The notes: generated by a model from the sequence alone, not told the origin. A stretch of DNA of 64,000 nt from Paludisphaera borealis (GCF_001956985.1 NZ_CP019082.1:992001-1056000), one strand, 5' to 3'. Counted from the first letter of the stretch, positions 1 through 12,786 are shown. A program made the numbers and translations.

Positions 1-3318
<3,318 letters not shown>

Positions 3319-3646
3319 CCAGGTGGGTCCGGTCGCCTGAAGGACTCCGCCGCCCGCGCCAACCGCGCGGGCGGCTTGCTTCTGGAGCCGTCGTGAGGAC
3401 GATCTGAGCAGGAGTTTGATTTTTAACTGGTTGTGGTGAAAGGGTTTATGGTTCGGCTTTTGAGCCGGCCGAAGCCCGGTCGGCGGATCGGGAGAGAATT
3501 CGGGACCGGAGACCGGGAGGGGCGTCGATGGTCTTTTTCGAGGGCGTCGAACCAGAATTCGATCGGATCAGGCATGTCACTTGCGTAGGAAGTCAGCGTC
3601 TCGTCGAGAGGACCCCTAGCTCTCTAGCGGGAAAGGATTCCCCGAG
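3319..3646. other. Intergenic region between secA and waaA
   Basis: These 328 bases hold the possible secA terminator and no convincing ORF. The stretch 3405-3450 is less GC-rich than its surroundings and could hold the waaA promoter, but I see no clear -35/-10 pair. Confidence 0.5.
3349..3381 (+). terminator. Possible intrinsic terminator after secA
   Basis: A 10-bp perfect GC stem (3349-3358 with 3366-3375) with a 7-nt loop is followed by the weakly T-rich TTGCTT. It starts 30 bases after the secA stop. The T-tract is poor, so this is tentative. Confidence 0.45.
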
Positions 3647-4960
3647 ATGCCTCTGGCATTGAACCTGATTTACGCCTCGCTGCTGATTCTCTTCTCGCCG
3701 GTCATCCTGTTTCGGATGGTGCGGTCGGGCAAGTACCGCGATGGATTGTGGGAGAAGTTCTGGGGCGCTGCGCCCCATCGGATCGGCGACCGTCCCTGCC
3801 TCTGGTTTCATGCCGTGAGTGTCGGTGAGGTCTTGCTGCTGCGTCCGCTGGTCCGCGAGATGGCCCGGCGGCGGCCGAATTGGGACGTCGTGATCTCGAC
3901 GACGACCCCGACGGGCTTGGCCGTGGCGCGGCGGACCTTCCCCGAACTGATCACCTTTTACGCACCCTTCGATTTCAGTTGGGCGACGCGGCGGGCGATG
4001 GGCCGCATCCGGCCGACCGTGCTGGCGCTCGTCGAACTCGAGCTCTGGCCGAACTTGATCCGCGTGGCGAAGCGGTCCGGGGCCAAGGTGGCGATCATCA
4101 ACGCCCGCCTCAGCGTCCGCAGCCATCGCGGCTACCGCCGCCTGCGGCGACCGCTGGGCCCGACCCTTCATCTGATCGACATGGTGGCGGCTCAGGACGA
4201 GGACTACGCCCGGCGGTTCATCGATCTGGGCGTCCCTTTCGAGAGGGTGAGCGTGACCGGTTCGGTGAAGTTCGACGGCCTCGAAAGCGACCGTAACAAC
4301 GCCCAGACGCGGGAATTGCGATCCGAGCTGGGCCTCTCGCACGCGGATCTCGTCTTCGTGGCGGGGAGCACGATGGAGGGCGAGGAGGCCGCGGCGCTCG
4401 CCGCGTACCGTGCTGCGAGGCGCGACCATCCTCGGCTGCGGCTGATTTTGGTCCCTCGGCACGTCGAGCGGTTCGAGGCCGTCGCCCAGTGGCTGGAGGC
4501 CGAGGGCGAGACCGTGCTGCGACGCAGCCGCTGCGACTCGCACAAGTCGCTCGCCGGGCATCGCTCCGATCCGATCATCCTGGTCGACACGATCGGCGAG
4601 CTGGGCGCGGTCTGGGGGCTGGCCGACGTCGCTTTCGTCGGCGGCAGCCTGGCGCCGGGACGAGGCGGCCAGAATATGATGGAACCCGCGGCGTACGGCG
4701 CGGCGGTGATGTTCGGCCCCCACACGTCCAATTTCCGGGAAACCGTCGACCAGCTCCTGTCGCGCAACGCCGCGCGTCGGGTCGACGGCGCGCACGATCT
4801 GGTGCTACGGCTCCAGGAAGACCTCGACGATCCCGAGAACGCGGCGGCTCGCGGCGAGGCGGGTCGGAAATTCGTGCTGGCGCAGCACGGCGCCTCCGGC
4901 CGAACACTTCATGAGTTGGACCGTCTCGTCGAGTCATCGTTCGCCCAAAAGACGGCTTGA
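3647..4960 (+). CDS. waaA: 3-deoxy-D-manno-octulosonic acid (Kdo) transferase
   Basis: This inner-membrane GT-B glycosyltransferase adds Kdo to the lipid A precursor during LPS core synthesis. The 437-residue protein starts with a hydrophobic anchor (residues about 6-24), followed by the family motif HAVSVGE, whose Glu is the catalytic base in characterised WaaA, then STTTPTG, ELELWPN and, in the C-terminal half, GGSLAPGRGGQN and EPAAYG. Length matches the family. An AAAGGA-type ribosome site precedes the ATG. The gene shows that this planctomycete makes an LPS-type outer membrane. No other LPS genes are adjacent. Confidence 0.93.
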   Translation: MPLALNLIYASLLILFSPVILFRMVRSGKYRDGLWEKFWGAAPHRIGDRPCLWFHAVSVGEVLLLRPLVREMARRRPNWDVVISTTTPTGLAVARRTFPELITFYAPFDFSWATRRAMGRIRPTVLALVELELWPNLIRVAKRSGAKVAIINARLSVRSHRGYRRLRRPLGPTLHLIDMVAAQDEDYARRFIDLGVPFERVSVTGSVKFDGLESDRNNAQTRELRSELGLSHADLVFVAGSTMEGEEAAALAAYRAARRDHPRLRLILVPRHVERFEAVAQWLEAEGETVLRRSRCDSHKSLAGHRSDPIILVDTIGELGAVWGLADVAFVGGSLAPGRGGQNMMEPAAYGAAVMFGPHTSNFRETVDQLLSRNAARRVDGAHDLVLRLQEDLDDPENAAARGEAGRKFVLAQHGASGRTLHELDRLVESSFAQKTA

Positions 4961-5092
4961 TCGAGTTTTGTGTTTCGCGTTAGTCTTCACCTGATTTACG
5001 TCGACGCGGGACCGAGAGATCGCCGTGTGCTCTCCTCTCCTCGCTACCGTTATGAATTTCGTACGGCGGCAATAACCAAACAGGACATGGAA

Positions 5093-5458
5093 ATGAGCGA
5101 ATCCGAAACCCCGACGCCACAACAGCAGGTCACCAACGAGGTCGTCGTCGACGACACTGGCGCGCTGCCGTCGTACTCCAACTTCTGTCGCGTCACCGCG
5201 ACCCCCGAAGAAGTCATCCTCGACTTCGGCCTCAATCCCCAGCCGTTCGCCCAGGGGCGGCAGGACGTCAAGGCCAACCAGCGGATCGTCATGAACTTCT
5301 ACACGTCCAAGCGGCTGCTCACAGCCCTCGGCATGACTATCCAGCGCCACGAGGGGACCTTCGGCTCGATCGAGCTCGACGTCCGCCGCCGCGCCACCAA
5401 CCAGCCTCAGCAGGGTCAGACCGGCGGTCGCGTCGGTCCTCAGGGCGTGGTCGAGTGA
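5093..5458 (+). CDS. DUF3467 family protein
   Basis: A 121-residue protein resembling DUF3467, a small family of unknown function. The core runs from SYSNFCRVTATPEEVILDFGL to the MNFYTSKRLL segment. The tail is rich in Gln and Gly. I chose the ATG at 5093 because AGGA at 5082-5085 lies 7 bases upstream; the in-frame ATG at 5087 is too close to that site, and an open frame back to 4970 lacks a better signal. It sits 132 bases after waaA, possibly cotranscribed. Function is unknown. Confidence 0.8.
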   Translation: MSESETPTPQQQVTNEVVVDDTGALPSYSNFCRVTATPEEVILDFGLNPQPFAQGRQDVKANQRIVMNFYTSKRLLTALGMTIQRHEGTFGSIELDVRRRATNQPQQGQTGGRVGPQGVVE

Positions 5459-5462
5459 GCGT

Positions 5463-5479
5463 CCGACCTGTCAGGTCGG
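5463..5479. terminator. Short hairpin after DUF3467 gene
   Basis: An 8-bp inverted repeat (5463-5470 with 5472-5479) separated by one base lies just after the stop and is followed by a T-containing stretch. It may be a weak terminator; the practical loop would need to open two or three pairs. Confidence 0.35.
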
Positions 5480-5739
5480 TCTCATTCGTTTGATCGTCCC
5501 TTCGCCTCAGGGCGGAGTTTTCAGGCGGTCCTGGCTGAAGATGCACCATCTTGCCACGGCCGCCTGATTTTTTTGAATCGACGGCTTCTTCACCCCGGGC
5601 GGCCCTCGATCCCCCTTCGTTCCCGCGATTTTCCGGCAGGTGGTCCGGACCGTAGCCGACGGGTCTGTGATGAAGTAGACTCGCGGTTCGTCCGGCATGC
5701 TGCTTGACAGGAGAACGTATCCACATCACGGGGGGACCA

Positions 5740-7188
5740 ATGCAAGCTTCAAAAACGCTGCGAGTTCGCCGCTGGCTGCCGTGCCTGTCCGACCCGACTG
5801 TTCTGGCGTTTCTGACCGCCGTCTCGCTCGTTCACTTCTGGCCCGCTCCCGTCGGCGCCGAGGAGCCGCCCGCCAAGACGAGTTACGACCAACTGGCCCC
5901 CGTCCTCCTCGGTCAGGAGACGTTCCAGGACCGGGTGGCGAAGGACAAGGCCGACAAGCCGGCGGTCGAGGCGCGCCAGAAGGCGCTTCTGGAGGAGCGC
6001 TACGAGCTCGGCTCGCGACCCGACGGCCAGGTCAAGATGACACGCGGCAAGCCGATCCAGGTCGGCCCGGCCGCGAAGCTCGTCGCGGGCACGACCTGGG
6101 AAAGCCTCGCCGCGACGGCCGCCGACGAGATCCGCGATAAGGGCCTGTTCCCCAAGGGCTTCCTGCCCCTGCCCCACCCCAAACACGAGGTCGGGGGCAT
6201 GGTCTTCCCGCAGATGGAGATCAAGCTGCTGCCTCGTCTGGAGCGGTTCGATATCGATTTCGACCTGCCCGAGCACTTCCTGCCCGAGTTCCCGCCGGCG
6301 ATCTTCCTGACCACCCGGCCCGACCTCGGCGACGTGTCTCAGGGCAAGGTGCTGACCGTCGACAACTTCCAGGAGATCTTCCAGGGCATCCTCAACGCCA
6401 AGGATCTTGAGGGGGTGCGGCTGCTGGTCACGCAGTTCCCCCAGCAGCAGTTCAACGCCACCCACGACCGCAAGACGGAACTGCCCCTTGGCATGCTGGG
6501 CGTGGCCTGCTTCGACTGCCACGTCAACGGCCATACCTCGGCGGCGACCCATCTGGTGGGCGACATCCGGCCGCAATCGCACCGCCGCCGCATAGAGACG
6601 CCGAGCCTTCGCGGGGTGAACGTCCAGCGGCTGTTCGGCTCGCAACGAGCCCTCAAGACCATCGAGGACTTCACCGAGTTCGAGCAGCGGGCGGCCTACT
6701 TCGACGGCGACCAGGTCTCGGCGGCGGCCAAGGGGATCAACCCGCTGGAACGCGGCAGCCAGGTCCACTTCATGTCCGAAGTCCAGGAGCTGCTCGACTT
6801 TCCGCCGGCCCCAGGGCTGGACGTTTTCGGCAAGCTCGACCCCAAGAAGTTCCCGGCCGACTCCCCGGAGATGAAGGGCCAGACCCTGTTCTTCGGCAAG
6901 GCCCAGTGCGCGGTCTGCCACCCGGCGCCGTACTATACCGACAACCTGATGCACGACCTGAAGGTCGATCGGTTCTACAAGACGCAGTCGATCAACGGCC
7001 TGGTCGCGACGAAGCAAGGGCCGATCAAGACGTTCCCCTTGCGGGGAATCAAGGAGTCGCCGCCGTACTTCCACGACGGCCGCCTGCTGACGCTCGAAGA
7101 CACGGTCGAGTTCTTCAACCTGGTTCTGGAGACCCAGCTCACTCCGGACGAAAAGCAGGCCCTCGTCGCGTTCATGCGGCAGCTCTAG
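5740..7188 (+). CDS. Exported di-haem cytochrome c peroxidase-like protein
   Basis: A 482-residue exported protein with two c-type haem sites, CFDCH (residues 257-261) and CAVCH (390-394). The spacing and the C-terminal FPLRGIKESPPYFHDGRLLTLEDTVEFFN segment are typical of the MauG/bacterial cytochrome c peroxidase superfamily. An N-terminal basic region plus hydrophobic stretch ending near VGAEEP looks like a Sec signal. The ATG at 5740 follows a G-rich ribosome site; a TTG at 5704 would add 12 residues. Substrate cannot be told. It appears to be a single-gene unit. Confidence 0.85.
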   Translation: MQASKTLRVRRWLPCLSDPTVLAFLTAVSLVHFWPAPVGAEEPPAKTSYDQLAPVLLGQETFQDRVAKDKADKPAVEARQKALLEERYELGSRPDGQVKMTRGKPIQVGPAAKLVAGTTWESLAATAADEIRDKGLFPKGFLPLPHPKHEVGGMVFPQMEIKLLPRLERFDIDFDLPEHFLPEFPPAIFLTTRPDLGDVSQGKVLTVDNFQEIFQGILNAKDLEGVRLLVTQFPQQQFNATHDRKTELPLGMLGVACFDCHVNGHTSAATHLVGDIRPQSHRRRIETPSLRGVNVQRLFGSQRALKTIEDFTEFEQRAAYFDGDQVSAAAKGINPLERGSQVHFMSEVQELLDFPPAPGLDVFGKLDPKKFPADSPEMKGQTLFFGKAQCAVCHPAPYYTDNLMHDLKVDRFYKTQSINGLVATKQGPIKTFPLRGIKESPPYFHDGRLLTLEDTVEFFNLVLETQLTPDEKQALVAFMRQL

Positions 7189-7567
7189 GTGGAAGCGAGC
7201 ACGGGGCTTATGTCGAATTTTCGGCGGCGGGCGATTCCTTCCTTTTGGGGCGGGGGTCGCTCGCCGTCGTCGCTTTCAGCTCTGCGGCGGTGGGGGTTGA
7301 GCCGTTCGGCCGTATTGCGGCGGCCGTCGTGCTCGTCCTGAAAGTGACGATTTTTCCGTCCGTCCGGCGGCTTTGTCTGATCGTCGGCGCGGCTGCCGGC
7401 CGATTCAGATGGTGAAAAGGGGTCCGCGTGTGCGGGTTATGCCCCGCACCGTGGCCTTGCCGGATGTTTCGACTCATCGTCAAGCGCCAGGTGCGCCGAT
7501 ACTAAGGATTGCCGGGCGTCTCGGCCTCGGTTCAGGACGGACGAGTCCAGCGTTAGGAGATAATGGA
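7189..7567. other. Intergenic region before the giant secreted protein
   Basis: A 379-base gap. An open frame extends upstream of the chosen start of the next gene, but it has no ribosome site or signal-like sequence. No clear promoter hexamers or hairpins seen. Confidence 0.4.
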
Positions 7568-10500
7568 ATGTCTCAGCCATCCCGACCGCGGGCCAACGGC
7601 CCAGCGCAGCGGCGTAAACGCGATCTCAGACCCGACATCATCATGCCGTTGGAGCAGCGCTGCCTGCTGGCTCCGGTCTTGCCGCTCTATCCGTTGCAGG
7701 CTGTGTTCACGGCCGCCACGACGCCGACCAACGGCGACTTGGGCACGGTCGTGGTGTCGAGCAACACCACGGCGACGACCCTGACCTCGGCGGCCCCGAT
7801 CACGTCGGTGTCGGAGACGACGCCGTTGACGTCGTTCGGCGGCGACAACGTCCGGATCAAGGCGGGGCCGGGCGGCGTATTCGGCAACGGCCTTTATGCC
7901 ATCTCTCGCGGCGCCGGATCCAACACGGGCGCGGTCAACCGGCCCGGCGTGATCTACCGGGTCGACCCGGCGACGGGGAAGGCGAGCGTCTTCTTCGACT
8001 TGAACACGGTCATGTCTCAGATCGACCCCAACGCCCTCAACACCGACGGCAAGAACGCCGCCGCGAACTCGCTGGGCGGTGCCACGGGGGGGGCGGTCGA
8101 TACGACCGGGTTCGCCAACTGGTACGACATCGCGTTCGACCCTGAAGGCTACATCGACGGCAAGCCTTCGATGCTGGTGAGCACGGTCGACCGTTCCGAC
8201 CCTTCGAAGAACGCCATCTACCGGATCGGCCCTGACGGCAGCTTCCTGGGCGCCTACGTCACCCTGACGGACGGCCAGGCCGCGACCAAGTTCAACATCA
8301 ATCCGACGGGCATGGTGGTTCCCGGTCCTGAGATGCAGCAGTTCCTTCGCGGCGTGATCGCCGGCAGCGGGATCAGCTCGACCGGCGGCACCATGGCCGC
8401 GTTGTTCTTCAACGCCAACCAGTACTCGCCGGGCCAGGTGATCTCGAACGGATCGAATTTGCCCAAGGGCGCGTCGGAAACCGGGTTGACCCTCGGGCCG
8501 ATCGTCGGCATCACCCAGGCGAACGTCGACTATACCTCGCCCCTCTATTCGGCGTTCACCGACTTCGGCACCCCGACCGGGGGCGGAATCCCGGCCAAGC
8601 CCGGCTTCAGCGGGGTGCAGGGGTCCAACGGCGGTCTGCTGATCGGCACCCAACTCACGTCGACGACGACCGGCGCGACCACCGCGACCATTGACCAGAC
8701 CGCGCTGGTCACCACCCCGTTCCGCCGCTTCGAGGACATCGCCTTCGACCAGTACGGCTACTTCTCGCAGTCGATGGGGCTCACCGCCTCGGCGACCGGG
8801 ACGGGGACGACGGGCGGATCGACGTCCGGCACTTCGCTCGTCACCGTGACGGGCCAGCCCACCTACGCCGGCAGCCTGTTCGTCAGCGACCTGGCTTCGG
8901 GCCTCTCGGTCAACGTCGTCTCCGTGGCGGAAGGCGACATCCCCGCGGGCGTCACCGTGCCGATCGCCGTCCAGGGGAGCGGCGTCCTCGGGATTCAGAA
9001 GCTGGATCCCAGCCTCCCCTACAACGCCACGACGAACCCGCTGGTTCCGATCGTCAGCAACGGCAACACCACAGGCGGCTCGAACGCCGCGGGCGGTCGC
9101 ATCGTGCGGATCACGCCCGAAGGCGTGATGACGGTCTTCGCCCAGGGCTTCAACACGTCCGCCGCGCAAGACTCGACCAGCTTCATGGATTCGAGCCTCT
9201 CCATCACCTTCTCGGCCGACGGCACGACGATGTACGCGTCGGACGGCGACGGCATCTGGCAGTTCAAGACGACCGCCAGCCTGGCCGGCTCGACCTCGGG
9301 CACGCTGATCGGACTGAACGACTTGCGGACCCTGGGCGTGCCGTATAACGGCCAGGGAAGCGCCGTGGCCGTCGTCGACACCGGCGTGGACGGGCTCTCG
9401 GCGCCGTTCCGCGGCAGGGTCTCGACCGGCAAGAACATCTACACCGGCGGCCCCGGGAACGCGGATCTTTCGTCGTTCACGAACTCCACCTCCGGCACGG
9501 GCGGCACGACTGGCGGCACGGGCGGCGGCACCACGGGCGGCACGGGCGGCACGACGAACGGCACGGGCAACGTGCTCGTCAACACGTTTGACGGCCACGG
9601 CACGCCGGTGGCTGGCGTCGTCGCCCAGTTCGTCCCCCAGGCCACCATCGAGCCGGTCGCGATCTTCTCGCCGTACTTCGGGTCGAGCACGCTGACCGTT
9701 GGCGGCGGCACCGGCGGCACGGGCGGCACCGGCGGCGGCACGACCGGGGGCACCGGCGGCGGCACGACCAGCGGCAACCTGTCGGCTTCGAGCAACGCCC
9801 TGACATCGACCAACGCCGTCTACAGCGGCATGGACTACGTCGCCAAGCACCCGTTCGTCAACGACCCGGTGCGGCCGGGCGTGGTCAATCGCGTGGTCGC
9901 TTCGGTCTTCGCCTTCGGGACGACGCAGACCTTCGCCACCGAGGCGCAGGCGTACAAAAACTATCCCCAGATCGTCATCGCTCTCAAGAACCAGTTGCAC
10001 AAGTACCGTAGACTGGGCATCGCCCCGATCGCGGCCGCCGGCCAGTTCGGCGCCCCGCTTGGAGCGAGCAGCGGCGGTTCCACGGGCGGCACCGGCGGCA
10101 CGGGCGGCGGCACGACCGGGGGCACCGGCGGCGGCACCACCGGCGGCACGACCGGCATAACCACCCAGTTCAATAACAGTGGAGCCAATCCGTCGATCGG
10201 CGACAACGACGGCATGTCGCTGCCGGCGGTCTTGAACGAAGCGATCTCGGTCACCGGGACGTATCCGTTCCCTTACTCCACCGACGCTTCGACCACTCCG
10301 AACAACCCGCCAATCGGTGCGATACCCAACCCGCTTGGTCCCGTCCTCATCTTCGGCAACGCGCTGACGATCGGCGGCACGGCCTCGAGCACGACCGGGA
10401 CCGGCAACGGAGGGGGCAGTGGCGGCGGCGGAGCCGGTGCCGGCGCGGGGGGAGGAGGGACCACTGGCTCGGCGACCAGCGCCAACGTCGCGCCCAACGT

Positions 10501-12316
10501 CCAGACCTTCGCCGCGTCCGACTTCAATATGTGGAACGACCGCATCCCCGGCGCCGTCAACCGCAGCATCACCACCGACTTCGCCGCGCCTGCAATCGAC
10601 GTGCCGACGTTCCGGCGTCGATTCTCCTCCCTCCAGGCGAATGGAACGACCACGACCACCGGCACCGGGACCAACATCAACGATCCGGCCAACCACTTGA
10701 CCTTCACCCAGGTCGGCACCTCGATGTCGTCCGCCATCGTGACCGGCGCCTACACCATGGTGTCGTCGGCGCTCAACTACTGGACCAATCTCAACAAGGC
10801 GAACGGAGTCACCTCCGACGCCTACCTCACGACGCCCGTCGGCGTCCGGAGCCTGAACTTCGGCCGTCGCGGCATCAAAGACCTGTCGGCGTACAACACG
10901 CCCGACGGGATCAACGGGATTCTCGCCTACACGGCGGTTCCCGCCTTCGACGTCAACGACGGCAACAGCGTCTCCACCCCGAATCTGGTCAGCTCCACCG
11001 ACAATCAGAACGGGTTCTCGGGGGGCGATTCGGCGCCGGCTTACGCTCGCGTCTCGATCGGCAACGCCATCGCCTCCATCGAAGGAACGATCGCGATCCG
11101 CTACTTGCTCGACCACAAGATCTTCCCGATCATGGACGAGAACAACGACGGCGTGATCTCGGCCCAGGAGGTTCAGGACTTCACCGACACCGCCGCCACC
11201 AAGGGCCTGGCGGAAGCCGGTGCCATGGCTCGCTTGCTGGGCGGCACGTCGACGACCTCGCTGCCCCAGGCCGGCATCAACAACCAGGTGTTCAATGAGA
11301 ACCCGGATCAGCCCGCGGCCCTGCAACGCCGGTTCAACTACTTCGACTTCGTCGCCAACGGCCAGCTCAAGGGGGGGATCAGCCTCGACAGCTTCCGGAT
11401 GCTCGCCAACACGCTCTTGCCCAAGCCTGACAGCTACAACATCATCGACCGCCAACGGGCGTCGGCCAACGGCTTCCTCGTCGACCCCACGGCTCAGCGG
11501 AACACCACGGCCCTTCAGCACAAACTGCCGTCGTTCGCCTGGGTGCCGAAGTCCGCGGTGGCGAAGTACCGCGGCGTCTCGCCCGCGAAGTTCAAGGTCA
11601 ACCGCAACGAGACCCCGGGCACTTACTTCCCGGTCTACACGCTGTTCGATTCCACTCAGGCCGCGCCCCAGCAGACTGGAGTGACGGTTACGAGGACGGT
11701 TCGGGTCAACGGCGAGACCATCTCGCTGGCCTCGGTCCGGCCGGTCGCGGCCCCGGCGGTTCAGACCGCCGCGCCGACGACCACGACCACCACCCCGCCG
11801 GCGACGACCACCACTCCGCCGGCGACGACGCCCGCCACGACCGGAACGACGACCCCGCCGGCGGCGACGCCCGCCGCGACCGGAACGACGACCCCGTCGG
11901 CGACGACGCCCGCCGCCGACACGACGGCGGGCACGACGACTTCGGACACCAGTCCCGTGGTCAGCGCTCTGTTGAACCTGGTCAACCAGTCTCAACAGCA
12001 GTCGGCGAAGACCGCGACGTCGCTCCCCGCAGCCACCCCGTCGGCGACGACCGATACGTCGACCACGACTACGACCCCGCCGGCGACGACCACGACCCCA
12101 CCGGCGCCAACCGAGCCGACCGCGACGCCCGCGGTCGCCACGGCCGCGACCACGACGGCGGACACCACGGCCAGCGACCTGGCCGCACAACAGCTAGCCG
12201 CCAGCCAGGCCCAGGCTCAGGCCCAGAAGCAGAAAGCCCTGGCGCTGGCCAATGCCAACAAGAATCAGGGCTTCTTCGACAAGCTCTGGAGCGACATCAA
12301 GAAGCCTTTCAGTTGA
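7568..12316 (+). CDS. Giant secreted subtilisin-like (S8) protein with planctomycete LExRxLLx signal
   Basis: A 1582-residue protein. The start at 7568 is set by AGGAG at 7555-7559, 8 bases upstream. Residues 28-35 (LEQRCLLA) match the planctomycete extracellular sorting motif (PF07595-like). The N-terminal third looks propeller-like (repeated IAFDPEGY and RIGPDG-type strands). A subtilase catalytic triad can be read: Asp604 in VAVVDTGVD, His677 in DGHGTPVAG and Ser1052 in GTSMSS. The catalytic segments are separated by Gly/Thr-rich tracts. A canonical EF-hand loop (DENNDGVISAQE) begins at residue 1190. The C-terminal part is Thr/Pro-rich. Likely a calcium-binding exported or cell-surface protease; activity is inferred from motifs only. 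Confidence 0.85.
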   Translation: MSQPSRPRANGPAQRRKRDLRPDIIMPLEQRCLLAPVLPLYPLQAVFTAATTPTNGDLGTVVVSSNTTATTLTSAAPITSVSETTPLTSFGGDNVRIKAGPGGVFGNGLYAISRGAGSNTGAVNRPGVIYRVDPATGKASVFFDLNTVMSQIDPNALNTDGKNAAANSLGGATGGAVDTTGFANWYDIAFDPEGYIDGKPSMLVSTVDRSDPSKNAIYRIGPDGSFLGAYVTLTDGQAATKFNINPTGMVVPGPEMQQFLRGVIAGSGISSTGGTMAALFFNANQYSPGQVISNGSNLPKGASETGLTLGPIVGITQANVDYTSPLYSAFTDFGTPTGGGIPAKPGFSGVQGSNGGLLIGTQLTSTTTGATTATIDQTALVTTPFRRFEDIAFDQYGYFSQSMGLTASATGTGTTGGSTSGTSLVTVTGQPTYAGSLFVSDLASGLSVNVVSVAEGDIPAGVTVPIAVQGSGVLGIQKLDPSLPYNATTNPLVPIVSNGNTTGGSNAAGGRIVRITPEGVMTVFAQGFNTSAAQDSTSFMDSSLSITFSADGTTMYASDGDGIWQFKTTASLAGSTSGTLIGLNDLRTLGVPYNGQGSAVAVVDTGVDGLSAPFRGRVSTGKNIYTGGPGNADLSSFTNSTSGTGGTTGGTGGGTTGGTGGTTNGTGNVLVNTFDGHGTPVAGVVAQFVPQATIEPVAIFSPYFGSSTLTVGGGTGGTGGTGGGTTGGTGGGTTSGNLSASSNALTSTNAVYSGMDYVAKHPFVNDPVRPGVVNRVVASVFAFGTTQTFATEAQAYKNYPQIVIALKNQLHKYRRLGIAPIAAAGQFGAPLGASSGGSTGGTGGTGGGTTGGTGGGTTGGTTGITTQFNNSGANPSIGDNDGMSLPAVLNEAISVTGTYPFPYSTDASTTPNNPPIGAIPNPLGPVLIFGNALTIGGTASSTTGTGNGGGSGGGGAGAGAGGGGTTGSATSANVAPNVQTFAASDFNMWNDRIPGAVNRSITTDFAAPAIDVPTFRRRFSSLQANGTTTTTGTGTNINDPANHLTFTQVGTSMSSAIVTGAYTMVSSALNYWTNLNKANGVTSDAYLTTPVGVRSLNFGRRGIKDLSAYNTPDGINGILAYTAVPAFDVNDGNSVSTPNLVSSTDNQNGFSGGDSAPAYARVSIGNAIASIEGTIAIRYLLDHKIFPIMDENNDGVISAQEVQDFTDTAATKGLAEAGAMARLLGGTSTTSLPQAGINNQVFNENPDQPAALQRRFNYFDFVANGQLKGGISLDSFRMLANTLLPKPDSYNIIDRQRASANGFLVDPTAQRNTTALQHKLPSFAWVPKSAVAKYRGVSPAKFKVNRNETPGTYFPVYTLFDSTQAAPQQTGVTVTRTVRVNGETISLASVRPVAAPAVQTAAPTTTTTTPPATTTTPPATTPATTGTTTPPAATPAATGTTTPSATTPAADTTAGTTTSDTSPVVSALLNLVNQSQQQSAKTATSLPAATPSATTDTSTTTTTPPATTTTPPAPTEPTATPAVATAATTTADTTASDLAAQQLAASQAQAQAQKQKALALANANKNQGFFDKLWSDIKKPFS
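9494..9569 (+). repeat. Gly/Thr-coding low-complexity tract 1
   Basis: Imperfect GGC/ACG-type repeats encode a GGTGG-like linker between the subtilase Asp604 and His677 segments. Confidence 0.9.
9701..9775 (+). repeat. Gly/Thr-coding low-complexity tract 2
   Basis: A second GGTGG-like tract, shortly after the His677 segment. It shares long runs with tracts 1 and 3, so it could recombine. Confidence 0.9.
10071..10156 (+). repeat. Gly/Thr-coding low-complexity tract 3
   Basis: The third and longest GGTGG-like tract, between the His and Ser segments. A fourth, more purely glycine tract is at about 10399-10460. Confidence 0.9.
11758..12175 (+). repeat. Thr/Pro/Ala-rich C-terminal repeats
   Basis: Degenerate repeats of the type TTTPPATT and TPAATGTTTP encode a mucin-like C-terminal stalk interrupted by a short helical-looking segment (about 11950-12010). 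Confidence 0.8.
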
Positions 12317-12353
12317 TCGACGACGATCACAGAGTCAAAGGCAAGTCCAACCC

Positions 12354-12393
12354 GGCCGCCCCTGGTCTCCTGCGAGACCAGGGGCGGCCTTTT
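12354..12393 (+). terminator. Strong intrinsic terminator
   Basis: A perfect 16-bp GC-rich stem (12354-12369 with 12374-12389), a 4-nt loop CTGC and four T residues. It lies 38 bases after the stop of the giant secreted protein. Confidence 0.9.
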
Positions 12394-12510
12394 CGTTGCC
12401 TGTACGCCAGAAGCCGTTTGTTCGCCCATCTCACGCGGTCGTTCCGTCTCCTTCCGCGCGATTGATCGTCCGCAAAATGCGCGGGAGGTCCGGCTCTCGG
12501 GGCCGGGGCC

Positions 12511-12593
12511 GGATACGAGCCCGAAGCCCCAGCGAGTGAATGGTTCCAACGGCCGACCGCCGATTCCCTCGCTGGCGCTTCGAGTTCGTATCC
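12511..12593. repeat. REP-like inverted repeat
   Basis: Two 32-base arms (12511-12542 and 12562-12593) are inverted repeats with 27 of 32 positions matching, around a 19-base loop. The arm core (GATACGA, CGAAGC, CCAGCGAG, GAAT) resembles palindromic extragenic repeats that I recall as frequent in planctomycete genomes. There is no coding potential across it. Confidence 0.8.
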
Positions 12594-12700
12594 CGGCGTG
12601 CCCGCGCGTGGGATTATTTTCAGCGCAACCGTCCTGACGCCGAGGCGACGCCCGGCCTCATGAGAATGGGGGCTTTTCGCTAGGCGTCACGACCGGGTCC

Positions 12701-12786
12701 GTAGGGGCGCCCCTTGTGGGCACCTGGTTCGCTCCACGCCGACCGCTCGTGCTCGGCGATCGGGCACCCACAAGGGGCACCTCTAC
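12701..12786. repeat. Second intergenic inverted repeat
   Basis: Arms 12701-12724 and 12763-12786 match in 20 of 24 positions as an inverted repeat around a 38-base spacer. The shared core is GCCCCTTGTGGG. It is distinct in sequence from the neighbouring repeat at 12511-12593. Possibly a miniature mobile or REP-type element. Confidence 0.75.

Noticed and set aside
9494-10156. CRISPR-like appearance of repeated units
   Set aside because: The repeats are in frame, encode Gly/Thr linkers and have no regular spacer length or unique spacers.
7553-12190. Very long minus-strand open frame (over 1500 codons) opposite the giant secreted protein
   Set aside because: Its translation is Arg/Gly-rich low complexity and mirrors the codon bias and repeats of the plus-strand gene, which has a ribosome site, sorting motif and catalytic motifs.
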